From assembly GCA_024734495.1 (NCBI GenBank), contig JALMQS010000820.1, forward strand, positions 124,001-188,000: a stretch of 64,000 nucleotides of DNA, read 5' to 3'. How positions within the stretch are numbered: the stretch's first letter is position 1; every line of letters starts with the position of its first letter. Shown here in pieces: positions 21,155-32,015 of the stretch. The position numbers were made by a program, and so were the translations under genes. Below the pieces are notes generated by a model. It ran no database searches. It was not told the DNA's origin and saw only the letters and a list, made by a program, of their open reading frames with translations. The stretch comes from Forficula auricularia. Lineage: Eukaryota > Arthropoda > Insecta > Dermaptera > Forficulidae.

Positions 21155-21190
21155 CTCATGATGAAGGTTCGAAACTATACTCTTTATAAA
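21155..21190 (+). ncRNA. Decayed hammerhead-like motif
   Basis: TGATGAA, a collapsed helix II (GGTTC) and GAAACTATACTC. It belongs to the same family as 56405-56440, where helix II GAAG/CTTC is still present. Confidence 0.45.
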
Positions 21191-21358
21191 TAAATTATAT
21201 ACTAGTTACGATTTGCCTAACTTTGCCGCAGCTTATCACTTTTATTTCACACACGGTTGCCTACCCCATAGGAGATGCAGAAAATTAGAACCAACAATGA
21301 AAAATTCCTACTAAATTTTTATTTTACTTTATATATGGAAAGATTTTCATTTTTTGAA

Positions 21359-21371
21359 CCCCCCCCCCCCC
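21359..21371. repeat. Poly-C tract
   Basis: A run of about 13 C residues within AT-rich sequence. Its length is likely to be unreliable in the assembly. Confidence 0.8.
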
Positions 21372-21780
21372 TATCGTATGTACGCTGATGATACTATATC
21401 AGAATCCTTATCGCAAGTAACAACAATAACTGTACAAAGTTTCAACTCAATCGAATGATCGATGCGCAAACCCAAAAAAGACAAGCATACACATACATAC
21501 AGACACATATTAATTTATATATATGCTAATTTATTTGCATCAATTAGAGATGACAACTCCATTGATTTTCCTTTACGCCATAAAATACTAATTGAATCTT
21601 TCATTAAGATTTTCTCTAAGATCAATTTATTAATTGCACGAAATTTTATCTGGAGAAAGACGGGCTGGTAGAACTTTTAATTGAAAGTAATGGAAGGCAG
21701 CCAAGGCATATTTAGGAAAGCAAAAATTAACACATATCCAAATAAGGTGTAATTTATTGGATTCCTTCCTCCTTTTGTTT

Positions 21781-21826
21781 CAAACCAACGTTTCGAAGGA
21801 TTCTTCCCTCCTTCTTCAGGGCTTCA
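21781..21826 (-). ncRNA. Hammerhead ribozyme-like motif, left arm
   Basis: On the minus strand: helix I AAGCC pairs with GGTTT (one G-U), CTGAAGA plus A, helix II GGA/TCC extended by GAAGGA/TCCTTC, GAAA, palindromic helix III ACGT, and U at the cleavage position. The core nucleotides are present. Confidence 0.65.
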
Positions 21827-22055
21827 AGGGGTCAATGAAGGAAACAAATAAAATGCTTCCTTACTCTCTCCACAGCAGTGTTCAAAACTTTTTTTTCCTT
21901 AGCGGAAGCCTAGAAAAACAATTTTTTTTCCTTCTTTTTTTTGTTAATTATCTATGCTTCTGCTAAGGAAGAAAATGCAATAAAAAAAAGAAAGTTTTAA
22001 ATACTTCTGTGGAGAGAGGAAGAAAGCATTTTATTTGTTTCCTTCATTGACCCCT

Positions 22056-22100
22056 TTAAACCATGAAGAAGGAGAGAACAATCCTCCGAAACGTCGGTTT
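22056..22100 (+). ncRNA. Hammerhead-like motif, right arm
   Basis: Helix I AAACC/GGTTT is perfect, helix II GGAG/CTCC is intact, and GAAACGTC gives a GUC triplet. The first core base is changed (ATGAAGAA instead of CTGAAGAA), which should weaken cleavage. Confidence 0.6.
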
Positions 22101-22284
22101 GAAAGGAAAGGAGGAAGGAATCCAATAAATTACACCTTATTTGGATATGTGTTAATTTTTTCTTTCCTCGCTACCTCTGGGATGCCTTCTATTACTTTTA
22201 ATTCAATTTATTAATTTTGGATAAATAATAATAATAATAATAATAACTCGGATAATAATTATACTTCTCAACTAGAATTTTCAA

Positions 22285-22620
22285 TTCACTTAACAATGGA
22301 TCCTATACGAGTTTTATACGCTGATTCTCATAGCGTTTTTCGATTTTTTTTTACAACAGTTCAATTTTTTTAGATATTTTTGATCCAAACACCGAAAAAG
22401 GCCATTTTGACCCTTTCTTGACGCACCTCAGATATAGAACAGCAATATTTTGAATTAAAATATTCTATTTTGTTAATAGATAAAGCATTCTTTTTGATTT
22501 CCAATACTTTTTTTAACTCAATTAGAACTAAAACTACATTTTTTTAAATCGAGTTCTAATTTAGCTAAAATCAAGCGATGAATAGGGTAACTCAAAGTTC
22601 AAAGAAATAAACTTTTTTTT
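22285..22620 (+). repeat. Half copy of the 33549-34155 foldback family
   Basis: AGTTTTATACGCTGATTCTC, AAAAAGGCCATTTTGACCC and the segment ending AATCAAGCGATGAATAGG follow the same order as one arm plus spacer of 33549-34155. Confidence 0.6.
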
Positions 22621-22695
22621 ATTAATAAAAAAATATTTTGATTACAAATATTGCAGTTACACATCTATGGCACTTTGAAACTTTTTACGGATTTT

Positions 22696-23391
22696 TAACC
22701 GACTTCAAAAAAGGAGGAGGAGGTTCTCTATTCGACTGATTTTTTTTTTGTGCCCATGCTACCTCATATCTCCGCGAATTGTGAACTGAATTTGAAAAAA
22801 AAATTTGCATTGGGTTCAGTCTACCTTCCGATTGGTCCCATTTTTTTCATAGGTATTAGACCTTTTTTGTTAGGTTTGTTTAGACCTAACTTCTTTGTTT
22901 ATGAACCGATTTTTCTTTTTTTATTCGAAAGGGGGTATCTTAGGGATGCTGTCATATTAATTTGGTCAAGTTCTGATGATATGATCACTATTAATAACAT
23001 CACTAAAAAGAGAAAAATAATTTTAAATAAAAAAATAAAACCGACTTCAAAAAATTATATGCATCAAATAAAATACACTAAAACGTATAAAATGATTATT
23101 ATCTTATTTACTTACAACTAAACGACGAAATATTAACATGAAATTACTTTTTGATGTCGGTACCAAACAAACTATAAGCGAGCATACCTACCAAACGTAC
23201 TAAGTAAGATCCGTCGAGTGCGATTCATAAAAGGTATATGTTTGGCACCGACTTCAAAAAGTAATTTCATGTTAATATTTCGTCGTTTAGTTGTAACTAA
23301 ATAAGATAATAATTATTTTATACCTTTTAGTGTATTTTATTTGATGCATTGAATTTTTTGAAGTCGGTTTTATTTTTTTCTTAAAAATTAT
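22696..23391 (+). mobile_element. ACCGACTTCAAAAA-family element, full-length copy
   Basis: The copy opens AACCGACTTCAAAAAAGGAG then GAGGTTCTCTATTCGACTG and runs through CACTATTAATAACATCACTA to a palindromic right half. In that half, AACCGACTTCAAAAAATT at 23039 mirrors AATTTTTTGAAGTCGGTTTT at 23351-23370, with inner ACCGACTTCAAAAAGTAATT. A second full copy lies reversed at 48525-49441; partial copies lie at 33638-33687, 40215-40575 and 63748-64000. There is no coding capacity; the frame at 22750-23121 is chance. The family is common in arthropod genomes, to my recollection, but I cannot name its class. Confidence 0.65.
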
Positions 23392-25015
23392 TTTTATTGA
23401 CTGAAAATATCTTAAAATTCTAAACTGTTGTGAAAAATTGGAAAAAGCCACGAGAATTTTTCTGTTAAGTTTTTGTCATTCAATGTTAACTTTTAGGTAT
23501 ACTTAAAATTCATATATTTCTTAGATACATACATATCTGTCACTCTATAGTTTTTTGCGAGTGTATTACCTACTAATTTGGAAAACTATTTTAAATTTTT
23601 TAAATAAACCAATTTTTAGACAGAAAATTTAGATTCAATTTCCAATTATTAATTTTATTTTTATTTTCTGTTTCATTTTGTATGGTGGTTTGTCCATCTC
23701 TTCGTCGTGTCTTCTTCTTCTCTTCTTTATGGTTTCATTCTTCTTGAATCTGCACATCACAGCTTCGCATTCAATATGAGTACTAAATCTTTATTATTTT
23801 CAAGCATGGCGTTCGATTTAATATCTAGGGATCAATTACTCTACAAAAATAGGGATTTTTGCAATAGGATGATTTCTCTTTCAGCTTCCCCACAACTTTT
23901 AATTTTAATTTTCATAAAAATTTAAAATTTAACTTATCCATTTCAAATAAACATTCTAAATTTTTGTAAAAAGTGATTTAATTTTCAATGTATATATTTT
24001 ATTTTCAAAGATTAATATTTTTAATTTAATAGCATTTTTAAAATATCATTTTACAATTTAATTGATATTTAATATTTTTCAAATTTATATTTAAACATTA
24101 GATGAGGGATTTTCAGCATTCCTTTCATTAGATATTAAATGGACCATCCGTAGAGGATGAAAGGAGAATGATCTTCAGAGTGGTGATCTATATATCTTCA
24201 CAAAGTAAGTCCCACTTTAGAATCGCTAGTTTTTTCTGGGTCTAAGCTTGCCGAATGTAAATATGTCGTTAGAGCCCTTTCTATCAGATTCACCGGCTCG
24301 CCCACCGTGGGATCCGCCACAAAACCACTACATTTGCATGAATTAATTTTTAAGATATATTTCAAATTCAAATAAGTGGGATAGAATTAGCAATAGGTGT
24401 AGGAGGGTGGGAGGGATACGCCATGCCAACGTCAGGGATGCTAATCTCTTCTCTAGATGTTTCTAGAGACATCGTCTACGAGAGCAGAGAGATGGCCTCC
24501 AGTTTTTCTGCATGGATTGCTGTAATTATTCGAGGTGAATATTTTGTTACACTTATATTTTATAATAAGATTGAAAATAGATATTATAAGCTTGTATATC
24601 AGGTAAATGTTGAATATTTAACGAACGTGCTCATTAATCCTTAACGATTGGGGTGTCTAAATTTAATGTTGAATAAGTAAACAATTATTGGATATTATCG
24701 TCCTAAATTTGATTTAATCAATTATTCGAAAACAGGACACTTAAATAAAACGCTTATTTATTGTTAATGCAACGCTTCGTTCTTTAATTTTTGTACTTTT
24801 TTGTTTTCTTTTCTTTTATTGGCCTCGGGAATTTTTGCACTTAATCAGACTCAAAGTTGGTTAATGTGAAAAAGTTTATATATTAAAATTAATTATATTA
24901 TAGTAGCTACTAAAAGTAGGTACTGAGCCTGATATATTATAGTAGATACTAAAAAGTAATGAGCCTGATAAATGCCAAAAATTAAAAGAAGAAATGTTGC
25001 TTGACCATTAAGTGT
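23392..25015. other. AT-rich stretch with minor tandem duplication
   Basis: A roughly 50-bp tandem duplication (TATTATAGTAG.TACTAAAA with GAGCCTGATA) lies at 24896-24972. The GC-richer segment 24420-24540 has an open frame (MPTSGMLISSLDVSRDIVYE) but no clear splice sites or domain. Nothing else was recognised. Confidence 0.4.
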
Positions 25016-25049
25016 TCTGTTTCCCAATAATTCAAACCATCAAAAAATT

Positions 25050-25460
25050 ATTTAACTACTCGTACTTTCTTTCAAAGATGTTCGAAAAACTTTCCCAAAC
25101 CGACGAAATATCGGAATCGTTTTAAAATAAATACAAAAGAAAAACTCGACAATGTATTTAAGAAACTGAAATCCTGTATGCATCGGTAATCTTATAAAAA
25201 AATTTGGTAATGATGAGTTTGTGACTATTTTTCTCCATAAATATGGTTCGAAATAAATAAAAAAAAAATCCCTCAAGTTTCAAGTCTCTATCTCAATTTT
25301 AATCTATTCCCCCACAGCGATGTAATTTTCCCATCTAGATAACTTTGAACTCCGGCGAAAGATTTTGGAACTCTGTAGACTTTATTCTTGTTATAGTAGC
25401 TATCTTTAATAATTTTTACAGATTTGTATCTATTATAATTTTCTTCTGAGTAACATATTA
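25050..25460 (-). repeat. Partial copy of the 616-bp MITE family
   Basis: AGTTTCAAGTCTCTATCTCA, CACAGCGATG and GTAGACTTTATTCTTGTTAT occur in the same order as in 55645-56260. Confidence 0.6.
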
Positions 25461-25662
25461 TATTAAATTTAGCCTTGAGAGGAAACTATTTTTCGATCTT
25501 TGAGGCGTCTGGCTACAGCTAGGACCCGCGGAGAGCTTCTGGCAATAGTAATTGTAGGTTGCTAATACTATCCCGTAATACATATTAAAAAAACTAGCTT
25601 TGATGCTATGACGTAATTGGGCAACGTTTTTTAACCTCTTAGGTAATTGTTATCTGCCAATG

Positions 25663-26544
25663 NNNNNNNNNNNNNNNNNNNNNNNNNNNNNNNNNNNNNN
25701 NNNNNNNNNNNNNNNNNNNNNNNNNNNNNNNNNNNNNNNNNNNNNNNNNNNNNNNNNNNNNNNNNNNNNNNNNNNNNNNNNNNNNNNNNNNNNNNNNNNN
25801 NNNNNNNNNNNNNNNNNNNNNNNNNNNNNNNNNNNNNNNNNNNNNNNNNNNNNNNNNNNNNNNNNNNNNNNNNNNNNNNNNNNNNNNNNNNNNNNNNNNN
25901 NNNNNNNNNNNNNNNNNNNNNNNNNNNNNNNNNNNNNNNNNNNNNNNNNNNNNNNNNNNNNNNNNNNNNNNNNNNNNNNNNNNNNNNNNNNNNNNNNNNN
26001 NNNNNNNNNNNNNNNNNNNNNNNNNNNNNNNNNNNNNNNNNNNNNNNNNNNNNNNNNNNNNNNNNNNNNNNNNNNNNNNNNNNNNNNNNNNNNNNNNNNN
26101 NNNNNNNNNNNNNNNNNNNNNNNNNNNNNNNNNNNNNNNNNNNNNNNNNNNNNNNNNNNNNNNNNNNNNNNNNNNNNNNNNNNNNNNNNNNNNNNNNNNN
26201 NNNNNNNNNNNNNNNNNNNNNNNNNNNNNNNNNNNNNNNNNNNNNNNNNNNNNNNNNNNNNNNNNNNNNNNNNNNNNNNNNNNNNNNNNNNNNNNNNNNN
26301 NNNNNNNNNNNNNNNNNNNNNNNNNNNNNNNNNNNNNNNNNNNNNNNNNNNNNNNNNNNNNNNNNNNNNNNNNNNNNNNNNNNNNNNNNNNNNNNNNNNN
26401 NNNNNNNNNNNNNNNNNNNNNNNNNNNNNNNNNNNNNNNNNNNNNNNNNNNNNNNNNNNNNNNNNNNNNNNNNNNNNNNNNNNNNNNNNNNNNNNNNNNN
26501 NNNNNNNNNNNNNNNNNNNNNNNNNNNNNNNNNNNNNNNNNNNN
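25663..26544. other. Assembly gap (N)
   Basis: An 882-base run of N. The right flank is a poly-C tract followed by the 3' part of repeat R1, whose other copy (16700-17450) has a C-rich minisatellite at the equivalent position. The gap therefore probably spans an R1 minisatellite array. Frames running through the gap are meaningless. Confidence 0.9.
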
Positions 26545-26935
26545 CCCCCCCCCCCCCCCCTTCACCCACCTTAATTTTGGGTCGATATGCACCAAAATCT
26601 AATTAGCTCTTAATCTTAATGCACCGAAACTACGTGGGAAATTTGTTTTTAATATTCACACTAGTTTTTGAGCTAGCTCGTCCACAAAAATTTGGTAACG
26701 TGCTAACATACAAACAGACATTTTGAAAAAACAATTATTATCTCGAAAAATATATTTTTTTCGATGTTTACTCATTTGGGCTTTTTTGTAGATCGAAATG
26801 CCATGGTTTCGCTCAATTTTTCTAATCAAAATAGTTTCAGCCGTTTTTGAGATATTTTGAAAAAAAGAAGGAAAAAACACTTTTTTCATGCACAATTAGA
26901 ATACTTGACCATACCCTGTATGGTAAAGTAAAAAT
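26545..26935 (+). repeat. Repeat R1, 3' part
   Basis: After 16 C residues, TTAATTTTGGGTCGATATGC, CACTAGTTTTTGAGCTAGCT, AATAGTTTCAGCCGTTTTTG and CATACCCTGTATGGTAAAGT match 17060-17450 in order. Confidence 0.8.
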
Positions 26936-27269
26936 ATCAATGTTCTTTGAGTGGAGTCCTTTAATTTCTCAATCGCCAAAAGAGGCAGGAAAAGCAGCGG
27001 GTTAACGATTTGCAAAGGTTGGTAACCTTTTTCTGCAGCAATGTTGGTCGACCGTCAACTATTCAATAACTATTTTAATATATTAAATTAAATTATTCTA
27101 AGTTTCAATTTTATCTGCTATAAATCAAATGATGTAATGTTAAAATGAATATCTAAACTTACAATGAAGTCAATTAAAAAGTGAATAAATGTAAATTTTA
27201 AATAAAATTTATTAGCAGTATTATAGACACTCGTAAAGGAGACTATAAAAGTCTCTTTAAACGTCACTT

Positions 27270-28190
27270 TAAAAAGCATTACACAGCAGCAATTTTTCAA
27301 CTTTGTAATTTCTAATTTATATGCAAGAAAGTGGTAATTCGGTATGTTCTCTGCAAATATCGATGATTATTTGGTCAACAAATGGTTTAAAGCTGAAATT
27401 TGTAGAAAGGTTCAGCATATTAAGGAAGTTCGGGACAGCTTATCTATCTGGTTGATCTTCGAAAAAATCTTTTGTATTTCTGCAGAGAGACAACGTCTTC
27501 CTACAAATTTTTTTAATAAAAACATTGTTAATAATTAGGTTAATTTCGAATAAAAATCTTTGTTTTGATAATATTAATAAAAAAAATTTTGAGAAATTTT
27601 TTTCTCATTATAAAAACATTTATTTAACACAAAAACGCTTTCAAGAAATAGAGTTGGGACTCTACACTAGTGCTTTTGTTATATTCTGTTGGCTGCAAAT
27701 AACATTTATTTTTTACATTTGTCAATAACTAATTAACTAGACAGTCAAATCTATTGAAAAATGTATCATTCGATTCATAAAAGTCGAATTATTGATCTAT
27801 ATAAATTTGTTGAAAATGGTATAATTTGTATAGAAGTTATAGCCCTTTTAAAAGCTCGGTCCATTTACTTCCATGTTAAAAGGACAATTTTCAATAATTT
27901 ATTTCTCGGTAATGAGACTGACGATCAACTCCAAATTTCGGGGATAAATATTTAATTCATCATCAATGATTCGATGGTAAAATTTTTAGAATTTTCTTAT
28001 AAAAATGATAAACAGTCCCGAACCCCCTTAAGAAGCATTACACACCAGCATTTTTAACTTGGTAATTTCTAATATAAGCAAGAAAGTGGTGAATAAGTGG
28101 TAATTCGGTATGTTTTCTGCAAAAATCGATGATTATTTGGTTAACAAATGGATTAAAAGCTGAAATTTGCAGAAAGGTGCAGCATATTAA
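27270..28190 (+). repeat. Direct duplication flanking AT-rich sequence
   Basis: Segments 27270-27425 and 28028-28190 are direct copies (AAGCATTACACA, AAGAAAGTGGTAATTCGGTA and TCGATGATTATTTGGT in both). The middle contains a frame at 27761-27955 (IHKSRIIDLYKFVENGIICI) that faintly resembles a helix-turn-helix transposase start; I do not regard it as established. The paired copies could be the ends of a larger element. Confidence 0.55.
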
Positions 28191-29142
28191 ATCAAGCGTT
28201 CTGCATATAATGATTAATATTCCCTTATTTTCTGATGTTTTTTTATCTGGAACTACTAAAAAGCCAGCATTCTAATTGGTTCATTACATTGAAATTAAAT
28301 TGTAAAATAAGCTAGAGAATTATTTAGGATCGGACTTCTCTTGTGGAAATTAGAAAATTGGTAATCTATTTCTAGTATTTTACCACGTAACTATTGAGCT
28401 CTCGAAACAGGAAAACAGCCAAGGTGAATTAGACTATTGATCAAATCAATGAGGCTGAGTTGACGTAATCTATATCTAGACTTACCCTACCTCTCGGTTT
28501 GATTGCGACTGTCCCGGTTTGTCATTTTGTTCCGGTTATTTAGTAACGGGTAACATTTTATCTAATAATTCTAATTTTAATAAAATGAAACATTAAAAAT
28601 TTATTCACAATTAAAAATTTTTTAATGGCCGCCATTTTGAAAATTTTCAAGATAAAATTTAGGTACTTTTTTAACTAGTAGATATTAAATAGTAGATAAT
28701 GTAGTTAAGTATAGTAAGGTGGTGCAAGAATGCGCGGTGTACAAGAGTACGCAGAATCATTATCTAAACAGATAATGTTGTTTAGAGACTAATGTCAGTT
28801 ATCCACTATCCATTGTCATGATAAGAGTATCGACGAAAACGATACATGTTTTTTGATATAATTTTCAAAAATTTAGATGAGAAAAAGGGATTTTAATGTA
28901 TGTGATGTAATATTCTTTAGTTTTAAAAAGAGGATTATAATAAAAGTTAAAAAGATACGCATTTTTTTCCTGTTTATTTAAGTTACATCAGTAATTAACT
29001 TATCAGTGTCGTACGAGACATTTAGACATGCCTTTTAATAGATGACACTAGTGACGCTTCAGTTTTTTAATCAGAATAGTGCAAGAGTGCTTTCTTGTCC
29101 TGCACATGTATTGTTCACGCCTTTTAATTATTTTACTCATAG

Positions 29143-29238
29143 ATTTTGTGGATCAAAAACCTTTTCCAAAAAAGAGTAGACAAACTGCTAAATCAAAAAG
29201 TGCACCAAAGAAAAAAGTGTGCATAGGTCCAGGTTTTT
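29143..29238 (+). pseudogene. Transposase remnant, basic linker
   Basis: The frame reads FVDQKPFPKKSRQTAKSKSA then PKKKVCIGPG and is cut at the LINE insertion. The Lys/Ser-rich linker before a terminal zinc finger is typical of pogo-type transposases carrying a PHD domain. It is assigned by position inside the transposon at 28717-30261. Confidence 0.45.
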
Positions 29239-29239
29239 T

Positions 29240-29985
29240 TTTATGATAATGATGAGAGAAGGAGTTTCACCAAAAAGGTGCAACCCCTAAAGGCCTAGGT
29301 TGGCCCCTCCATCGTGAAAAGAAGAAGAAAGAATTTTATGGGTTGGGCGGGGGTCGAAGGTATCTGTGGATACGGGTCTTAAATAGCTCTCGGGAAAGAT
29401 GGTGGCAGGGAGCGAGTTCCAGTCTCTGGAGGTCATAGGGATAAAAGAGTTGGCGAAAGCGCTTGTTCGACTTTTAACCAATTTGACAGCGAAGGGGTGC
29501 TGATCGTTTGAAAACCGCGTGTTTCTCATAAAGAGGGCATTAGGGGGGATAATTGATTTCAGCTCGACTGAACAGACACCGTGATAGTATCTGTAGTACA
29601 GGGAAAGGGCAGAAATGGCTCTTCGGTGAGCCAGGGAGTCGAGTGAGTTGGTTCGAGCCGGGTCTTCTATTAGTTTAAATGCTCGCTTCTGAATTGCATC
29701 CAGTAGAAAGAGAATGTTTGGAGGCACCCCTCCACAGATGAGAGCCATATTCGAGACAGGGACAAATTTGAGCCTTATACAGTATAAGAAGTTGACTGGG
29801 AGTATAACAGCGTCTAAATAGGAGACCAAGCTTACGCGCTGCAGCTTTAGCAGTGGTTGAGATATGGTCATTCCATGAAAGGTCAGACCCTAGAGTTACG
29901 CCTAGCATTGAAATTCTATCCCTGAATTCTAGTGAGTTCGAGTCGAATGATATGTTTGGGAGGTTTCTGTCGACGGTTGCTCAGA
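29240..29985 (-). mobile_element. LINE fragment (Jockey/CR1-like), 5'-truncated, nested in the transposon
   Basis: The minus-strand 3' tail ends TCATCATTATCATAAAAAAA at 29240-29265, the same tail as the 44-bp insertion at 1509-1552. The body encodes the C-terminal end of a non-LTR reverse transcriptase ORF. It inserted into the DNA transposon, whose reading frame resumes on the other side. Confidence 0.8.
29287..29985 (-). pseudogene. Non-LTR retrotransposon ORF2 C-terminus, frameshifted
   Basis: Minus-strand translation begins NLPNISFDSNSLEFRDRISM, then LGVTLGSDLSWNDHISTTAK and LYKAQICPCLEYGSHLWRGA, the usual region after the RT palm/thumb in Jockey/CR1-type elements. A frameshift near 29700 moves to the frame reading LLDAIQKRAFKLIEDPARTN, LSLYYRYYHGVCSVELKSII and SFIPMTSRDWNSLPATIFPE, the conserved C-terminal block. 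Endonuclease and catalytic RT motifs are missing through 5' truncation. The two LINE pieces at 45246-45735 and 60611-61032 belong to a related subfamily (YRYYHGRCSDE). Confidence 0.8.
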
Positions 29986-29990
29986 GATAT

Positions 29991-30135
29991 ATAAAGAACC
30001 ACTAGTGGAAGATTGGATTCAGTGCAATTCTTGCAAAAACTGGTTCCACGAGAAATGCTCAGCCTCTATAGGTAATGGTCACTTCAAATGGGACATTTGT
30101 GATTCTTTTCCTCACTGCGCATTCTTGTACACCTA
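29991..30135 (+). pseudogene. PHD-type zinc finger end of a pogo-like transposase
   Basis: The plus-strand frame reads EPLVEDWIQCNSCKNWFHEK then CSASIGNGHFKWDICDS. The W-I-Q-C-x2-C-x4-H-x2-C spacing followed by I-C is that of the second half of a PHD finger. A stop follows near the right TIR, as expected for a C-terminal domain. It lies immediately after the LINE insertion, so the transposase frame was split by it. Confidence 0.6.
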
Positions 30136-30289
30136 AGTGCGCACTCTTGTCCTCATAGGTTGTGCAGGAGTGCGCATTTAGGAGGTTGATTATCATCTAC
30201 AAAATCTCTTGATTTATTTCCACAGAAGGAAATCGCGAAAGTACGCACTCTTGCACCACCTTACCCTACATGTCTACCAAATTTAATAA

Positions 30290-30470
30290 AGATATCTACA
30301 TCCGTTCTCAAGATAGACGTTTTTCTTAAAAAAAAAAAAATTGACGCCAAACAGTAAACGAAGAGTTTTTAGACCTATGTTTATTGGAACTTTTCATCTA
30401 ATGTTGATGTGGGGAATCACGCCCTGAAGTCTTGGAACCCTTTTTCTAAACACCCTGTATAAGTATTTTA
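30290..30470. repeat. Terminal fragment of a DNA-transposon-like repeat
   Basis: The segment ends TTTCTAAACACCCTGTATAA, a TIR-like end of the ACAGGGTG type common in arthropod DNA elements. The opposite end was not found. Confidence 0.4.
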
Positions 30471-31238
30471 CTTTGTTTTTATTTGTTATAAATTTCGAGG
30501 TTAGTGAAAATCACGTGGCATGCTAAAATATGCTAGAATATTTGTTAATTTTAATCTCAAATAATAATCTCTCTATAAATGGTTAATCCTCTCTCAATCT
30601 CCCCGCCGAACCACCATCAGAGATCAAGAATCTTACAAGTACAGATCTTGTTATATATTATAATCTCAAAGGCCAAGGGTCCAAGATGTAGAGCATCTAG
30701 CACAAGCAGCTCTTTCATCCCCCCTTAATTAGAAGAGGGTTTGCACTCTTGTGTCTTCAAATAACAGCATGCTTAGAATTACCTTGAGAGAAATTTACTC
30801 TAATAAAGGGTTAATACGAAGTAAACTACCATAGAATATCACTTTAAAGGAGGTTTGAGAAAACTTCAGACAAGTTTATTATTATATACCTCTTTTATGT
30901 AGCATAGATCTTGACCCAGGGGGTGGGGAGGGGGTTGAATCGACCCAGAAAAGATTTTGAGGAGAAAATAATAAGATTAAGCTAAGTAATATACTTTATA
31001 CTCTTGTAATGAGACAAAAAACGATCTAGAGTTGCCAACCGTTGCAGGACGTCGCGTTTCTAGGGTTCTAGGGTCCTGGTAAAGGGGCCGCCCGAATGTC
31101 ACATGGGGGACGCTAATTGTACCGGTATACTTACTCGTAAGAGATTGCGAAAATTTAATTTGATACTGTTAATTAAAGTTTTACAAATCTATACCAAAAC
31201 AAGTGTCTAAGAAAATCACAAGAGGTTCTCCTCTATTA

Positions 31239-31825
31239 CAGTGGTTCTTAACCTTTGATTAGTCGCGCCCCCCTTAAAATCCGAAAGTATATTAAGGGGC
31301 CCCATTAAAATACTAAAATATTTTCGCGGCCAATACCCCCCCCCCCCCCCACCATTAGGTAACATACTCGTAATTACACATAAAAAAAATAAAAAAATTC
31401 TCAAATGTAACAATAATTCATAAATAAATCAAGAGCAGAACTTAACATAACATTTATATATGTATATTTTTTAACGTTATTTAATGAACAAAAAATGCTT
31501 TATCTTATTGTCAGTAATAATATTTTTCTTGAAAAATAAGTATATTTGCTATAGTATAAAAATTGTAAACCTAGACTTATAAAAAATATTTACACGGTTT
31601 TATTCAACTTGTAATTTTGTCTGTCCGTTTGGGTCAAATTTACCTATGCGCTCAACGTTTTCATTTAGTTTAACCATGTTTAAGAATATTGAGATGTCAT
31701 TAAATTCATCTGTCTCTTACATATTTATCACTTATAAAAACTAGTAACATATTTTTTTATTTGTAAAGATATAAAAACTTATAAAAAATTATAATATTTT
31801 CGCGGCCCCCTGTTAAGAATCGCTG
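31239..31825. mobile_element. hAT-type MITE with perfect 8-bp TSD
   Basis: It starts CAGTGGTTCTTAACCTTTG and ends GTTAAGAATCGCTG, and is flanked by CTCTATTA on both sides (31231-31238 and 31826-31833). A poly-C run lies at about 31328-31341. There is no transposase; the frame 31216-31413 is chance. Confidence 0.85.
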
Positions 31826-32015
31826 CTCTATTAGATCCGAGATGGGATTAATTATTTTTAATTACCTCACCACACAGGGTAGCCTTTGGTCTGGATTGCT
31901 ATTATTGGCACTCGGGTTTGATTTTCTGAGAATTTAAAAAACAACCCTTCGGACATGGGCGGCAGAGGGGGAATCCCCGGTCCCAGTAATGTTAAGAGGA
32001 CCCTGGAACTAGGCT

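Larger units (their letters stand above)
19880..21195. mobile_element. Hammerhead-bearing foldback split by a TA-flanked transposon
   Basis: Minus-strand and plus-strand hammerhead tails (GAAACTATA) lie at 19917-19957 and 21155-21190, with an inner inverted pair at 21011-21048 and 21103-21140 (TTTCACATGGGCTCAA and TTGAACCCATGTGAAA). The 1023-bp element at 19964-20986 is inserted at a TA between the left ribozyme and the inner arms. Confidence 0.65.
21695..22195. mobile_element. 500-bp foldback with opposed hammerhead motifs
   Basis: The arms share CACATATCCAAATAAGGTGT, TAATTTATTGGATTCCTTCC, AAATAAAATGCTTCCTTACT and their inverses at 22000-22195. The spacer is a low-complexity T-rich and A-rich core. 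The arms carry hammerhead motifs at 21781-21826 (minus) and 22056-22100 (plus). The frame at 21757-21966 is chance. Confidence 0.8.
28717..30261 (+). mobile_element. Pogo-like TA-flanked DNA transposon with PHD-finger remnant, interrupted by a LINE
   Basis: The ends AGGTGGTGCAAGAATGCGC and GCACTCTTGCACCACCT are inverted repeats flanked by TA (28715-28716 and 30262-30263). Two coding remnants survive on the plus strand: a basic stretch at about 29143-29235 (FVDQKPFPKKSRQTAKSKSA) and a PHD-type zinc-binding end at about 29991-30135. Between them lies a minus-strand LINE fragment. Pogo/Tigger-like transposases of arthropods can end in such zinc fingers, so I read this as the C-terminal part of one. 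Confidence 0.7.

Noticed and set aside
24423..24644. 73-residue frame beginning MPTSGMLISSLDVSRD
   Set aside because: Slightly GC-richer but no clear acceptor or donor and no domain; left unannotated as a gene.
25631..26606. Four long open frames on both strands
   Set aside because: They run through the N gap and carry no sequence information.
27761..27955. Frame with a faint helix-turn-helix look
   Set aside because: Similarity is too weak, no TIRs or TSD define an element, and the composition is AT-driven.
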